Below, piece by piece: positions 1 to 11,091 of a DNA stretch of 64,000 nucleotides. Each line of letters starts with the position of its first letter. Position 1 is the first letter of the stretch. Where the stretch lies: the NCBI GenBank assembly GCA_028583685.1, contig JAMXIF010001178.1, forward strand, positions 4,128,820 through 4,192,819, written 5' to 3'. The notes under the pieces were generated by a model. The model saw only the letters and a program-made list of their open reading frames with translations. It did no database searches and was not told the DNA's origin. The position numbers and the translations under genes were made by a program. The DNA comes from Petaurus breviceps papuanus. Lineage: Eukaryota; Chordata; Mammalia; Diprotodontia; Petauridae.

Positions 1-19
1 GGGGGGGGGGGGGGGAGTG

Positions 20-60
<41 letters not shown>

Positions 61-415
61 TTAAAGAACCCTACAAGACCAAATGTAATCAAATATTAGG
101 TGCACACTGTAAGGCAATCAGAGAAGCAGGAGACTGCTGTGAGTGGGATCAATGGGGAAAGTTCTGAAGGGAATGAGATTTAGGCCAGTCCCTAAAGGAA
201 AGGCAGTATTTGGGGGCATGTGGGGAAGGTAAGAGTGCATTCTGAGCTTCAAAACAGGCAAGAACAAAGGGAGGATCTGGGGAGTGAATCTGGCCAATCA
301 TTGCGGGATGAGATCTCTGTGGCTAGATTAGAATTCATTAGAGGGACTCAGAGGAGGGAGCAGAAGTATGCTTTGTAGGGACTCAGAAGAACTCTTCTCT
401 GTCTCTTCCCCCTAG
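1..415 (+). other. End of an upstream SARDH intron, with G-run and GA repeat
   Basis: Intron sequence leading to the acceptor at 414-415. Bases 1-15 are a run of G, and 28-56 are a GA dinucleotide repeat. The rest is purine-rich and shows no repeat that I recognise. No part of the preceding exon (which would end near the residues RLMS) is present. Confidence 0.7.
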
Positions 416-595
416 CTTGGCAAAGCCTATGGGATAGAGTCTCATGTCCTGACACCAGCAGAGACCAAAGCTCTATATCCATTGATGAATGTGGAGGACC
501 TCTATGGCACCCTCTACGTCCCCCAGGATGGCACCATGGACCCTGCAGGCATTTGTACAGCTCTCACCAGAGCAGCCACTGCTCGGGGAGCCAAG
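416..595 (+). CDS. SARDH: SARDH coding exon 1 of window (DAO-type domain)
   Basis: This exon encodes 60 residues, beginning [12 protein letters not shown] and ending RAATARGAK, equal to about human residues 171-230. It belongs to the FAD-dependent oxidoreductase half of the enzyme and includes the strongly conserved stretch [17 protein letters not shown] followed by DGTMDPAG. The acceptor is CCCTAG at 410-415 and the donor GTAGGG begins at 596. The exon is 180 bp, phase 0 at both ends. Differences from human are conservative (for example I for V in GIESH, E for D in NVEDL). The preceding exon is outside the window. Confidence 0.96.
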
Positions 596-1275
596 GTAGG
601 GAAGTCATTTCTGCTTTACTTGATGACATTTAGACAAGTCATTTAGTTTTTCTGTGCCTCATTTACCTCTCCAAGAAAAGGGGTGATTGTGCTTTCCTTC
701 TGGGAAAACCAGAGGGATTGGCAGCATTGGCAAGAGGACCTTGTTAACTTCAGATGTAGTTAGGTGGCACCATGGATAGATTACTGGCTTTGAAGTGAGG
801 AGCCAGAGTGATTTGGGTTTCAAAGCATAGTCAAGTAGCTCCATTTTAGTCCCAATGGACTTTATCAAAGCCTGGTTTTCCAGAGCAATATTTCAATAAA
901 TCATAAATGAAAACTACATGAGACAAAAGAGTTATTTATTCCAGTTAAAAAAAAACACCAACAATGATGGAATAAATAAGTAGGGAAGGAAAAAATTCTA
1001 ACCCCCAAACCTCAAGATACTTTGTGAACTATAAACAACCAAAATTTATATTCCTTTAAACAGAGCACCCACATGTAAGGATATGACTCCCCACATGGAC
1101 CCAAATCACTCTAGCTCTCACTGACTGGTCAGCAATAGGCCCTAGATGAAACTTCACCCTCATTGTTTTTGAAGAGTGTAAATAGCAATTTTTTTCTGTT
1201 CTGGCCAGAAACTCTTAGGGTCTTCCCTACACTGATTGATTTTTTTGTGAATGTAGGCCATCTTTAACCTCAATT

Positions 1276-1430
1276 CTTTTTTTGGAGTGGGAAAGACAGG
1301 GCAGTTGGGGTTAAGAGACTTGTCCAAGGTCACATGGCTAGTAAGTGTTAATCATCTGGGGTCACATTTGAACTCAGGTCCTCCTGACTCCAAGGCCAGT
1401 GCTCTATTCACTGTGCCACCTAGCCATCCC
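1276..1430 (-). mobile_element. A-tailed marsupial SINE (WSINE1/SINE1-like), minus strand
   Basis: The reverse complement reads as the common marsupial SINE: a tRNA-like head ending in the T run at its plus-strand left side, with box-B-like gttcaaat and the phrase aagtgacttg / caaggtcaca. It is flanked by a direct repeat resembling acctcaattctt at about 1268-1279 and about 1433-1444, as expected for insertion by L1 machinery. Confidence 0.8.
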
Positions 1431-1715
1431 TGACCTCAATTCTTACCCAGCCTTTAACTACTGAATTGACTCAGATAAACTGAGACCTGGGAAAGATCTT
1501 AGCTTACAAAGGCCAAGGTCTCTGACTGCTTCTGGGGCCATCCCCAGTCGTCCTGACCCAGGTCTTGCCACTGGACTCCAAATGACTCTGGAAGAGAGAG
1601 TAGGGTTGATGACCCTGCATAACCCTGCCTCACTTAAAGCCAATTCACTTGCAAGTCAAGACATCACCCTCCAGAAGTCTTTGTTCCTCTTTGAGAACAA
1701 GGGATGAACCACAAG

Positions 1716-1935
1716 AAGACGTCAGGAAGACCTGAGTTCAAATGTTGCCTCAGGCACTACCAGCTAAGTAGCACTTGGCGAGTCACTCATCCTCTCTAAG
1801 CCTCCATTTCCTCATCTGTAAAATGTGAGGATAATAGCACCTACTTCACAGGTTGTGCTGATCCAACACCATACTATATGTAAAGTGCTTTATAAACTTT
1901 AAAGTGCTATTTTTGCAAATGCTAATTATTTTTGC
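1716..1935 (+). mobile_element. MIR/CORE-SINE remnant
   Basis: Diverged SINE on the plus strand with the ordered landmarks gaagacctgagttcaaat, tcctcatctgtaaaatg, the aggataatagcacct core and the gtaaagtgctttataaa tail. It is interrupted near its 3' end by the younger SINE at 1947-2120. Confidence 0.75.
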
Positions 1936-1946
1936 TATTAATATTG

Positions 1947-2120
1947 TTTTTTTTTTTAAGCAATTGGGGTTAAGTAACTTGCTCAAGGTTACACGGCCAG
2001 TTATTATTTCTGGGTGTGATGCTGAGTATCTGAGTATCTGAGTATCTGAGCCCGGATTTGATCCAGGTCATCCCGACACTGGAGCCGGCGCTCTTACTCG
2101 CTGAGCCACCTGGCCGCCCC
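1947..2120 (-). mobile_element. A-tailed SINE, divergent subfamily B, with perfect TSD
   Basis: Minus-strand SINE with the cccggatttgatccaggtc block and a ggccaggtggctcag-type head, which differs from the main SINE family but matches the copy at 24631-24785. The flanking direct repeat TATTAATATTG lies at 1936-1946 and 2121-2131, so the insertion boundaries are exact. An internal eight-base unit is repeated three times. Confidence 0.85.
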
Positions 2121-2495
2121 TATTAATATTGTTAATTATTGTTATTTAGAAGCCAGGAGCTAAGTTACAGGTCATTCTTCTGCCCATCTCACCAGAGAAC
2201 CAAATCCCCCTCCCAGATGAGTTGAACCTCTCTTTCAGCAAACTCTGTAAATGAACATCTGGATGTTTACATCACAGAGAAATCAAAACGTAGATTTTTC
2301 TACGTTTCTACGTTAGATATTTCCCTGAATAAAAAAGGATTTAATCCACAAAATTTGCTATTTACACAAAACAGGTAAGTGCCACACAGATTATGTAAAG
2401 TAAAATATACCTACAATCTATCATTTGGCTTAAGCACCCTGAATCCAGGGATGGGTATTTGACATGTTTCAGTCAACTGTATTTTTGAATATTAG

Positions 2496-2619
2496 GTCAT
2501 TGAAAACTGCCCGGTGACTGGCATTCAGGTGCGAACAGATGACTTTGGCGTACGGCGGGTGGCAGCAGTAGATACTGACTATGGCTCCATCCAGACTCCC
2601 TGTGTGGTCAACTGTGCAG
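2496..2619 (+). CDS. SARDH: SARDH coding exon 2 of window (DAO-type domain)
   Basis: This exon encodes 41 codons plus one base, about human residues 231-272. It starts [12 protein letters not shown] and ends with the strand TPCVVNCAG, a conserved FAD-proximal motif of the DAO family in which the final glycine codon is split by the intron. The acceptor is ATTAG at 2491-2495 and the donor GTGGGA begins at 2620. The exon enters in phase 0 and leaves in phase 1. The central block [10 protein letters not shown] is identical to human apart from flanking substitutions. Confidence 0.96.
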
Positions 2620-2743
2620 GTGGGAAGACCCAGACATCCACACAGCTCTGTACTAGCCCTTTTGTAGGGTCTCCCATCCGCCCCCACTTCATAATGCTTG
2701 GCCTTGGGGAGCACGCTCCCATGGGTTTAGGCAGCTCCCAGGT

Positions 2744-2940
2744 CAGGGGTGGGAGATCTACGGCCTCAAGGCCACATGTGGCCCTCTAGGTCCTCAAGTG
2801 CAGCCCTTTGACTGAATCCAAACTTCACCCAACAAATCCACTTAATAAAAGGATTTATTTGTTTGGTAAAACTTGGACTCAGTCAAAAGGCGGCACCCAA
2901 GGACCTAGAAGGCCATATGTGGCCTCAAAGTCACAGGTAT
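2744..2940 (+). mobile_element. Non-autonomous hAT (Charlie-like) element
   Basis: The left end CAGGGGTGGGAGATC is close to the hAT terminal repeat CAGGGGTGGGGAACC seen at 22247. The element has an internal near-palindrome: ggcctcaaggccacatgtggcc on the left, with its counterpart ggccatatgtggcctcaaag near the right end. In between lies ggactcagtcaaaaggc, mirrored by ccctttgactgaatcc. The right terminus is too decayed to place exactly. Confidence 0.7.
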
Positions 2941-3189
2941 TTTCTTTAAACCCTTTAACCTACATATCTCAATATGGTATAAATGAAAGAGTATTTGCTT
3001 TGAAACAATGAGCTCACCTGCAGTTTATTATCTGAGAACTTGGGCAAATCACTTGAACTTCATTTAAAAAAATACTGATGCTTTAAAAAACCACTGTTAT
3101 CATTTCCCATGCAAAGAAATACAGTTAAGCAAAGCAAAGGGATGCATTTATCGCATCTGACAGCACAGTCCTCATTCAGCTCCTGTAGC

Positions 3190-3395
3190 CTACACTTTTC
3201 CATGGAGAGGAGGGAGGTATACTTCCATCAATTAGACCTCTCCAGTCAAGATTGGTCAGTGCATCAATCTGAGTTCTTAGGTCTTTGAGGGTTATTTTCT
3301 GTCATATTATTGTGGCCATTGTGTAGATTGCTCTCTTGGTTCTGTTTGCTTCCCTCTGCATCAGTTCATACAAGTCTTCTGAGTTACTCTAAAGT
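3190..3395. mobile_element. L1-like LINE 3' fragment
   Basis: Contains ttgtgtagattgctctcttggttctg and ctctgcatcagttcatacaag, the phrase also found in the larger copy at 49797-50265. I recognise this as an abundant marsupial LINE tail, probably L1. The family is inferred from memory only. Confidence 0.45.
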
Positions 3396-3716
3396 TACTC
3401 TTGAATTACTCTTTTGAGTTGGGTCTCAATTTCCTGATCTGTAAAATGAGGGATCATAGAATCATGGATTTTAAGATGGTGAGGACCTTCAGGGACTCCT
3501 TTTTTGATAGTTGAGGAAACTGAAGCAAGACTTGTTTAAGGCCACACAGATGGATAGTAAATGGATGAGTAGGACTCCATGTTGGGCGCTCTTTCCATTG
3601 TGCATGGATGAGATGGGCAGCTACTGTCCCTTCCAAATCTAATGCTATGGTTTTTTGATCTGCTCTCTGCCCATAGCCTGTCCATAGTTTCTAATGGGTC
3701 TGTATTCTGCTCCCAG

Positions 3717-3817
3717 GAGTGTGGGCAACTAGCTTGGGGAAGATGGCAGGAGTGAAGGTGCCCCTTGTGGCCATGCATCATGCCTATGTGGTCACTGAGC
3801 GCATTGAAGGAATCCAG
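3717..3817 (+). CDS. SARDH: SARDH coding exon 3 of window (DAO-type domain)
   Basis: Two bases complete the split glycine codon, and 33 codons follow (about human residues 273-305), starting [11 protein letters not shown] and ending VTERIEGIQ. The block [20 protein letters not shown] is identical to human as I recall it. The acceptor is CCCAG at 3712-3716 and the donor GTAAGT begins at 3818. The exon enters in phase 1 and leaves in phase 0. The changes ATSLGK for human ASAVGR are the main differences. Confidence 0.96.
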
Positions 3818-3839
3818 GTAAGTGGGGAAACGCTCTAGC

Positions 3840-4090
3840 CTGAGAGAATGGAAAGAGCACTGGTTTTGGAGTTATGAACATACACATTCAAATTCTTCCT
3901 CAGAGACTTACTAACTGTGTGACCGGCAGAAGCTATTTAACCTCTCTCCGCCTCAGTTTCCTCCTTTGTAAAATGGGGATAATAATAGCACCTGATTCTC
4001 TGGGTTGTGAGAATCAGATCAGATATATTCAAAGTGCTTTGCAAATCTCAAAGCACCACATAAATGTAAGCTTGAAGTACAGATAATAAC
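3840..4090 (+). mobile_element. MIR/CORE-SINE, nearly full length
   Basis: Ordered landmarks are aatggaaagagcactgg, actaactgtgtgaccgg, cctcagtttcctcctttgta, ataatagcacct and the 3' tail aagtgctttgcaaa. It starts about 20 bases after the exon 3 donor site. Confidence 0.8.
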
Positions 4091-5876
4091 AAAAAGTAGA
4101 TAATTTGAAATGTCTTCTATTTACCTTTGGAAAATGCATCATCTCTTTTTTTGGAAATAAGCAAAGGATAACTTTTTATTTTTGGAGGAAATTCTGATAT
4201 CTGGCTTTTTGTGGAATTAATAAAAGCCAGACTGATAGGGACTAGTACACTGTAGTACACTGTGGTAAGCCAACATGGGATTCAAGATTTGCTCCCCTCC
4301 ACCACCACCCCCATTGTCTTACAAAAGAGATAAGCCAGCAAATGAATTTAAGCCAACAGATATTTATTAAATACTTACAATGTACAAGGCATTTGTATTC
4401 TGAAAATACAAAGAGAAAAAAGAAACTATCGCTCTCTATAAAGAGTTTACCTTTTCCTGATAGAGAGGGGGAGACTATACAAGACTATGAAAGTACATAA
4501 GACAAGGGAGGGATCATAGTATCCAAAGGATATTGGAGGAGGGTAATGGAGGAGAGTACTCACAGCTTGGGGGACCAAAGATAGTTTTATTCCCATTCAT
4601 TCACAGAGGGAATGAATAACTGAAAGGTAAGCCCTGTCTTGTAGAAGAAAATTAGGGTAGGTTCCTGAAATCATTTTATAGACACCACTGTGACTGCATT
4701 CCAGTGAGCATGGAAACAGGTTCAGAATATCAGTCAATAGAGATTTCAAGAGGATAGTCAGGTTCTGTCCGGATAAGATTGGTAGAAATGGAGAAGACTA
4801 GACCCTGGAGTATTAAGGGGACCCCATTACCCTACAACATTTCCTGATGTCTGCTCTTGGACCTAACCAGGCTCAGGCCCCCTGGGTCTCCCAGACACCC
4901 AGCAAGTGCTGGACTTGGCCTTTTGTTCTCAATTCGACTTCAGGGAGCATGCTGGGGAGCACAGTCTCTTCTCCCAATCAGCCACCAGGGGTCTCTCTTA
5001 GGCCACACTTGGCCCACATTGGCCAGAAACTCTACAGCAGGCAAGAATGCAACAGGGCAGAACTTTAAGACATCGCAAGGAAGAGACAGCTAGCACCGGT
5101 GGAAGGGCAGATATCATCTCAAAATAAGGACAGTTTTCCTTGTGTCTTTTTATGTTTTCCATAGACAATTTATTTCCTGTAAGCCCCGTGGAGTTAGCCC
5201 TAGGAAGTGGGTATCTGTATTTTTATTTTTTGACATTTAGAATTGGTGTCATTTGGGACTCAACACTGCTCTGTTCAGAAATAAGTTGGACTGTCTTGTT
5301 AAACGATGGTGACTGTAGTGATGGGGAGCCATTTGTTAGGCATGCTGTCGAGGGTGTTCATGTTATAGGTACAGGTCAGATGAGGTCATCTCTGAGGGCC
5401 CTCCCAGCTCTGAGGATCTGTGATTTTTTTTTTTTGTCACGGGATTCTGGAGTGGAGCAATGGGATCACTGGAATTCCAAATGTAGAAAGAAGACTTCCA
5501 GCTTCTCACTCCCACCACCACATTCTTAGGTTTGCCTTTGAGTCTGATATAAGACTTCCTTGACCTTTGCATAAGTATTATTGTAGGACTTGCTTAATCT
5601 TTGCTTGGCCAAAGGGAGTAGAGGGATAGATTGTGTGGAACAGATTAAGCCAGTAATTAAGGCTAGGCCAGTTTTCCTATCCAAAGAGGTACAAGGGTAC
5701 AAGATGACCAGACATTCTAACTTAAGTGAGACAGTCCTTCTGTTCTCTGAATTGGTCAAACTATGTGTAGAATACTGTGCCCATTTCCACATTTTAGGAA
5801 AGACATTTACAAATTAGATCATGTCTAGAGGAGGGTGACAAGGTTGGTGAGGATACTATAGACCAGGTCATATGAA

Positions 5877-5990
5877 AGAAGGAAGGGAGTGATGAAGGAA
5901 GGAAGGAAGGAAGGAAGGAAGGAAGGGAAGGAAGGCGGGAGGAAGACAAAGAAAGAAAGGAAAGAAAAAAAGAAAAGATAAAAGGAAGGA
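5877..5990. repeat. GGAA-rich microsatellite
   Basis: About nine tandem GGAA units around 5895-5930, followed by an irregular purine tract. It lies between two halves of a CR1/L3-like remnant. Confidence 0.9.
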
Positions 5991-6044
5991 AACAAGTATT
6001 ATTAAGTACTTACTGCGAACCAGGCAAAACTCAGTTGAAGTAAT

Positions 6045-6570
6045 TAGGGACATTTAGCCTAAAGAATAGGAGAATTAAGGTGGGTGGGAGGGTGTTAACA
6101 AGTATTTGGATTGCTGTCCTATGAGAGAAATCAGATTTGTTCTTGGTCCAAAGAGGGCAGTGCTAGAATGATTAGAGATGGAAGGGGACTATTTATCCTA
6201 TATGGTTTCCTGTTGTCTCTCCCATTAGACTATAAGCTCCCTTAGGGCAGGGACTGCTTTTTGCCTCTTCTGTGTCCCTAGTGCTCAGCACAACAGTAGA
6301 CACCTAAATGTGTCTTGATGGATTGAAAAGCCATCTAGGTCAACTCTATCATTATATAGAGCTATTGGTGGAAACCAGAGAGCTCAAGGGAAAAGGTTTT
6401 ATTATAGTCAGAGCAAAAGAGATCTCCCTGTTTGGCTTGTCATCCTTTGAGGTATTGGAGCAGAGAGGCTGGATGCCCTCTTGTCCCCTTCTCCAAGATG
6501 TTACAGGAGGGATTCTGGTAGAGGTGCTGCTTGGACTAAATGACCTCTAAGGTCCCTTCCAACAAATTTT
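6045..6570 (+). mobile_element. CR1/L3-like LINE 3' remnant with an L2-like segment
   Basis: 6045-6190 and 6400-6570 carry decayed CR1-type 3' phrases, ending with cttggactaaatgacctctaaggtcccttcc, which resembles the CR1 3' UTR. The segment at 6220-6335 (actataagctcccttagggc, then agtgctcagcaca) resembles an L2 3' end and separates the two parts. The assignments rest on remembered consensus phrases. Confidence 0.55.
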
Positions 6571-7059
6571 GTGTTTTTATTCCTTGTGCCAGCAGATGCT
6601 AGAGGTAGGTCCAGTTCTATCCTGGGTCTATCCTCTTCCCACCTCCTTTTTTTGAAGTGTCTTGTGTGACTTTGCAAATTCCCAGTTTGTTCAACAAATC
6701 ATCTGTGGTGCATAACAATTGTTGAAGCTGTAAGGGGATAACCCAGGAATAGTTAGTCAGTCAACAAGCACTTATTACACTCATTACATATTACACATAC
6801 TGGCAATGCTAGAGACAGAAAAAGCAAAGACTCCCCTTTATGAATAAAGATTTTCAAGTTAGTCGGGTTGTTTCCTCAGACACAGAGCATTAGTGCCCTA
6901 TAAAGAATCACACAGTCTTACATTCTAATGATGGATACAACATGGAAATAACATGGTATGTTTGGGGCTAAAATTGAAACCTCTGGGCTGGAATTCCTTG
7001 ATATCCTTCCCCTAAGGCCACAGTCTCAGGACTTAGCTTGGAGCTAGGGAAAACATTAA

Positions 7060-7310
7060 GAAACAGCTAGGTGGGTCATTAGATAGAGAGCTGGACTTGG
7101 AGTTAAAAAGATCTGGGTTCAAATCCAACCTCAGAAGTTTATTTACTGTGTGACCTTGAACAAGTCCCTTAACCTCAATTTTCTCATTTATAAAACCAGG
7201 GATAAAAAACTTATCTCCCAGGGTTGTTGTGAAGATCAAATGGCACAATATTTGTAAAGTGCTTTGTAAACCTTAAAATACCATCTCAATGCTAGGGATT
7301 GTTATTGGGA
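7060..7310 (+). mobile_element. CORE-SINE (Mar1/MIR type)
   Basis: The head reads aacagctaggtgggtcattag, followed by gagttcaaat-like and tcctcattt phrases and the 3' tail ttgtaaagtgctttgtaaacc. It is a moderately diverged plus-strand copy. Confidence 0.8.
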
Positions 7311-8212
7311 GCTAGCTATTGAGTTCCCATCCTCACTTGACCCTTTACTGTTGGTGTGACTACAGTAATGGAAGGTGTCCAAGGACTTTCCAGAGGTTAC
7401 CCCATTCACCAAAACAAACAGAAACCAAAACTACTTTATTATAGTATATGGCACTTATTATTATTCAGGGGGGGAATTGCCCAACAGCCATGGCAGGTTG
7501 TCTAATGGGAAAAGCCCTCTAGGCCTCATCTAGGGCTGTTTACTGGCAGGCTGCCCTGGCAGGTGGTAGGTACTGCCCATCATACATCCTGTCTGCTCCC
7601 CAGCTGGACCTCCCAGAATCCAGGAGAACCTGGGGGCAACAGGACTGGTAAGAAAGGTTATTAGCATTCAGCCAGCCACCTTTTGTTTATCTCTCACTTT
7701 TTCTCCATCTGGGTGGGCAGAGTAGTGTTAAGGCTTAAATAAGCTCAATTCTACATCTCAAGCAATGGAAATCCATCCCACCCACTTCCTAAAGCTAACT
7801 CTGTGGGGCTTTTTGGAAATAAACCATTGATGGAACACACAAGAAAGATACAAGGAATACATGTGCCAATCAGCTCTATCAATCATCCACTTTCTCCTTT
7901 GTTCCTGAGAAGTAAAATAGCATGCATAGTAGGTCTAGAGGACAACTGATAATCTTGTCTAGAATATAGGTTAGGGCTGAGTAGCTACAGTGGTTAAGAG
8001 TAGAAGCATTTTGTATTCTAGAGGGCAAAGGCAGTGGGAAGCTGTTTCAAATGCACCAGCAAATAGCTTTTGAATATAGTACATTCCTTCTGAACAAGTT
8101 AGATAAAACACACTGGAATTGGTAGTATTTCTTTGGTATGAAGGGCTATCCTCATGAATCTGTCAAAGTCCTAGGGGATCCCTTTGCTAGGAGGTCAGGA
8201 GAAGAGTGTTAT

Positions 8213-8236
8213 CATCATCATCATCATTATTATTTT
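8213..8236. repeat. ATC/ATT trinucleotide repeat
   Basis: Short run of atc units turning into att units within the intron. Confidence 0.8.
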
Positions 8237-8455
8237 AGTATGTGCTATTAGCCCTAACCCTATGATAGACACTGGTAGGTGGCAAGGCAAGAGAAATCAT
8301 TCCTTGTCACTTGCCCTCAAGGAGCTTACAGTAAAAAGGAGTGGGAGTGTGTGATCACTAAGGTTCTTTTTCAGCTCTAATATTTTATGGTTCCGGGTAC
8401 TGGCAATCAAAAGAAATATAAAATATTCTTCCTGCCCTTAAGGAACTCACTGTCT

Positions 8456-9015
8456 AGTTGAGAAGTGTGGACATGTACACATAAAATGAATTAATGAGCC
8501 TCCTATGTGCAAAGCAGCCACTAAGCACAGGTCATACAAATAGAGAAACAAAGCAGTCCCTTCTGTCGAGGAGCTCACATTCTAATGGAAGACACCATAG
8601 ATAGAAGGCTTCAGCCTAAAGTCAGATGGAAAAATCCCAGGATCCTTAGGACGCAGCAGCAAAGCAGATATCCAGGTTTCTTCTTTCATGTCATTTCCAT
8701 TGACAAAATGCTTTTTGTTTCTGATTTGATGATGCCAAGGATTTTGGTGTTAAGAACGTTTCTTTCTGAGTGCTGCAGGAGCAGTTACCAGGCTGCATCT
8801 CCACAGGGGCTGCTCCTGGGGACGATGACTGAGGGCACTGAATCATAGGCATTTCTACTCCCAAGGCTCTTAGGTGCAGCGTCCTAAGCTGACTCCATCA
8901 GGGTCTATGGGGAGACCAAGAGACAGTGGTGGTGGTGGTTTGACTTGCTTGGTGCATGCTGCCTCCTGTTTCTCTCCCAGGCTGCTTTGCTGCACCATCC
9001 AGGCTGGCTTACCTG
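8456..9015 (+). mobile_element. Unclassified interspersed repeat, copy 1 of a pair
   Basis: Shares an ordered series of blocks with 25545-26110: gagctcacattctaatgg, the tcagatggaaa block, ccttaggacgcagcagcaaa, a tttccattgacaaaat block, catcagggtct, and ggtttgacttgcttggtg leading to tgctgcctcctg. The two copies are clearly related but diverged, so this is an old dispersed repeat about 550 bp long. I do not know its name. The front resembles repeat X. Confidence 0.6.
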
Positions 9016-10986
9016 CCCTGTGTATGTGATACAAGGCAGTTGGTGTGAAGAAATCAAACTATACAAGGTCAGAGGAGCAAGCGATAGTCATAGACTGGGA
9101 AGGTTCATGGAGGAGGTGAAATTTGAAGAATGAGTAGCATCTGGACGGGCTAAAGAGAAGGGGGCAGAATATTCCTTGCTTTGGGGAAAGGGTTGAACAC
9201 TGGAGGAAACAGGAAGATGACAAGGAAGAACCTCCCAGAGTGGGGAGATAATCAGAGAGACCCAGAGACAGTGTTGGCACAGTGCCTGGCCTATGGCTGA
9301 CACTGAACTTGATGGCTGATCGAGGCAGCAGGAAATTGTGAATAACTAGGAGAAAATAGACTCTTTTGTCTTGGATGACAAACTGGGGGAGGGGGTGTGT
9401 AGGGGGAGGCAAGAAGGCTCAGAGGTACAGCCCTGGTTATAACAGAGACAAGTTCTGGTTGGGTAAATTCAATTCAATAAACATTTTTTAAGTGCCAATT
9501 ACGTATGATTCACTGTATTAGGTAAAGGGCACACAAGGCTGAAAATAAAAGTCCCTTCCCTCAAGGAACTTAAACTCACTTAGGCCAGGGGAAGGGAATA
9601 CAACATGTAAACAAGTAAGTACATTTAAAATATATACAAAGTCATTTTTAGAGGGATAGAATATTAAAAACTAGGGAACTAATCAATCAACCAATGAGCA
9701 TTTATTAAGCACTCACTATGTACCTAAGGCACTGTACCAGTTCTTGGGGATATAAAGACAAAAGTGAAACAGCCCCTTGCCCCTAGGATATTGATAGTTT
9801 ATCAGGGAAACAAGACACAACACTTACAGGCATAAATAAAAAATAGGTTGGGTTAGAGTTAATTAACCTACTCAATCAAGTCTCCCCACCCACATTCAAA
9901 GTAAATGATAAGTGATTGCTGAATCAATCTCAATTATAGGTTTTAGACCAAGGAGAAAAAATCCCTGGAACTGGAATGACATTGCCCAGGTGTCATGTGT
10001 GGGCCTAGGAAACTTGGTCATCCTGCAATATGAAACAAGTTGAGTAGGGAATCATTTCAGAGATTGGGGTAAACATGGCGACTTAGTAAAACCCTTGAGG
10101 AAGAGCCCCCTATGGGGAAAAGAAGAGTCCCTAGAGTAATTTCCACTCTTCATAGGTAGAAGCCCCTTTTCCCCATTAATGAGGTTCTTATCAGGCAAGG
10201 TATAGTTTCTTTGTTGGGCTCCTTCTCTGTTCCGCTGTCTCAGTGTACACACTGTGCCAACTGAAGGCACACGGACAAGGCTGGGAAGAGGTGAAGTCTA
10301 TAGTCTTCTGGACCTTGTTGCAGCTCAAAAGGCTAGGGGGAAGGTGAGAAAGGAGACCAAGGCCTATACTAACTCAGGGCTTCTCCTTCCCTCCCAGGCA
10401 ATTCTTCCCCTGAGACTTTAATAGAATAGCCTGTTTATTCCAGCCTGTCCAACACCTCCCTTCTCAATATACTTGGTAATTTAGACACCTCCTGGGTCTT
10501 GATCAAGTTTCCACTCTAGTTCCAAGGACTTGGTCTAAAGTCTATGATTGAGATTGCGTGATTGGGCATCTAATGACTTATTTTAAGGAAGGTGGGGTGA
10601 CTTGACTGAGTCAGTAAATCAATCAACCCTACCTGGACATATAAAATAATTGCAAGGCAAGTTGTTGATTTTTTGAGAAGTCACTAGTAGCTAGGGAATG
10701 AGAAAAAGATCCACATAGAAAGAAACAAAGATTCTAAGAGGAGGGGTAAGTCAAGACCAAGTGCATTTGAGGCAGGAGAAGGGGAGAGCAGCCAGTGTAA
10801 AGGGACAGAATTGAGATCAGGGATCTGGAAAGACCTCATACTATGAAGGAAGTTAGGGATAGATTGAATAGTAGAAGGGGAGGGAGAGAAGAGAGAAGAG
10901 GAGAGAATGCATATATCCTTTCCCCTTTTCCTTCTTTCCTTCCAAGCTAGTAGGCTTCTTCCCATGCCTTTCTTCTTTTTTTGTAG

Positions 10987-11091
10987 AACACACCCAATGT
11001 TCGGGATCATGATGCCTCCATCTATCTACGTCTCCAAGGGGATGCCCTCTCTATGGGAGGATATGAGTACAACCCAATCTTTTGCGGGCAG
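10987..11091 (+). CDS. SARDH: SARDH coding exon 4 of window (DAO-type domain)
   Basis: This exon encodes 35 codons, about human residues 306-340, starting [16 protein letters not shown] and ending [10 protein letters not shown]. The acceptor is TGTAG at 10982-10986 and the donor GTGAGA begins at 11092. Both ends are phase 0. The body is highly conserved ([11 protein letters not shown]), but the last three residues CGQ replace human WEE, a non-conservative change next to the splice site. The following exon picks up in frame with [11 protein letters not shown]. Confidence 0.95.

Larger units (their letters stand above)
596..2495 (+). other. SARDH intron after window exon 1
   Basis: A 1.9 kb intron. 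It holds an A-tailed SINE on the minus strand (1276-1430), an old MIR-like SINE on the plus strand (about 1716-1935) and, cutting into the end of that one, a second A-tailed SINE on the minus strand (1947-2120). A three-fold repeat of gagtatct lies at about 2026-2049 inside the last SINE. No clear repeat is seen at 600-1260 or 2135-2495. Confidence 0.7.
2620..3716 (+). other. SARDH intron after window exon 2
   Basis: A 1.1 kb intron with a small hAT-type element (2744-2940), an L1-like 3' fragment (about 3190-3395) and a minus-strand MIR remnant (about 3451-3620). Little is left that is not repeat. Confidence 0.65.
3818..10986 (+). other. SARDH intron after window exon 3
   Basis: A 7.2 kb intron. 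Recognised content: MIR SINE (3840-4090, +); repeat X pieces (about 4350-4500, 6750-6850, 9460-9650, 9680-9840); GGAA-rich low complexity (5877-5990); CR1/L3-like pieces (about 6045-6190 and 6400-6570) with an L2 tail-like segment at 6220-6335; a CORE-SINE (7060-7310, +); and the left member of a 550-bp repeat pair (8456-9015). No clear repeat is seen at 4830-5590, 7320-8200 and 9850-10980. Confidence 0.6.
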
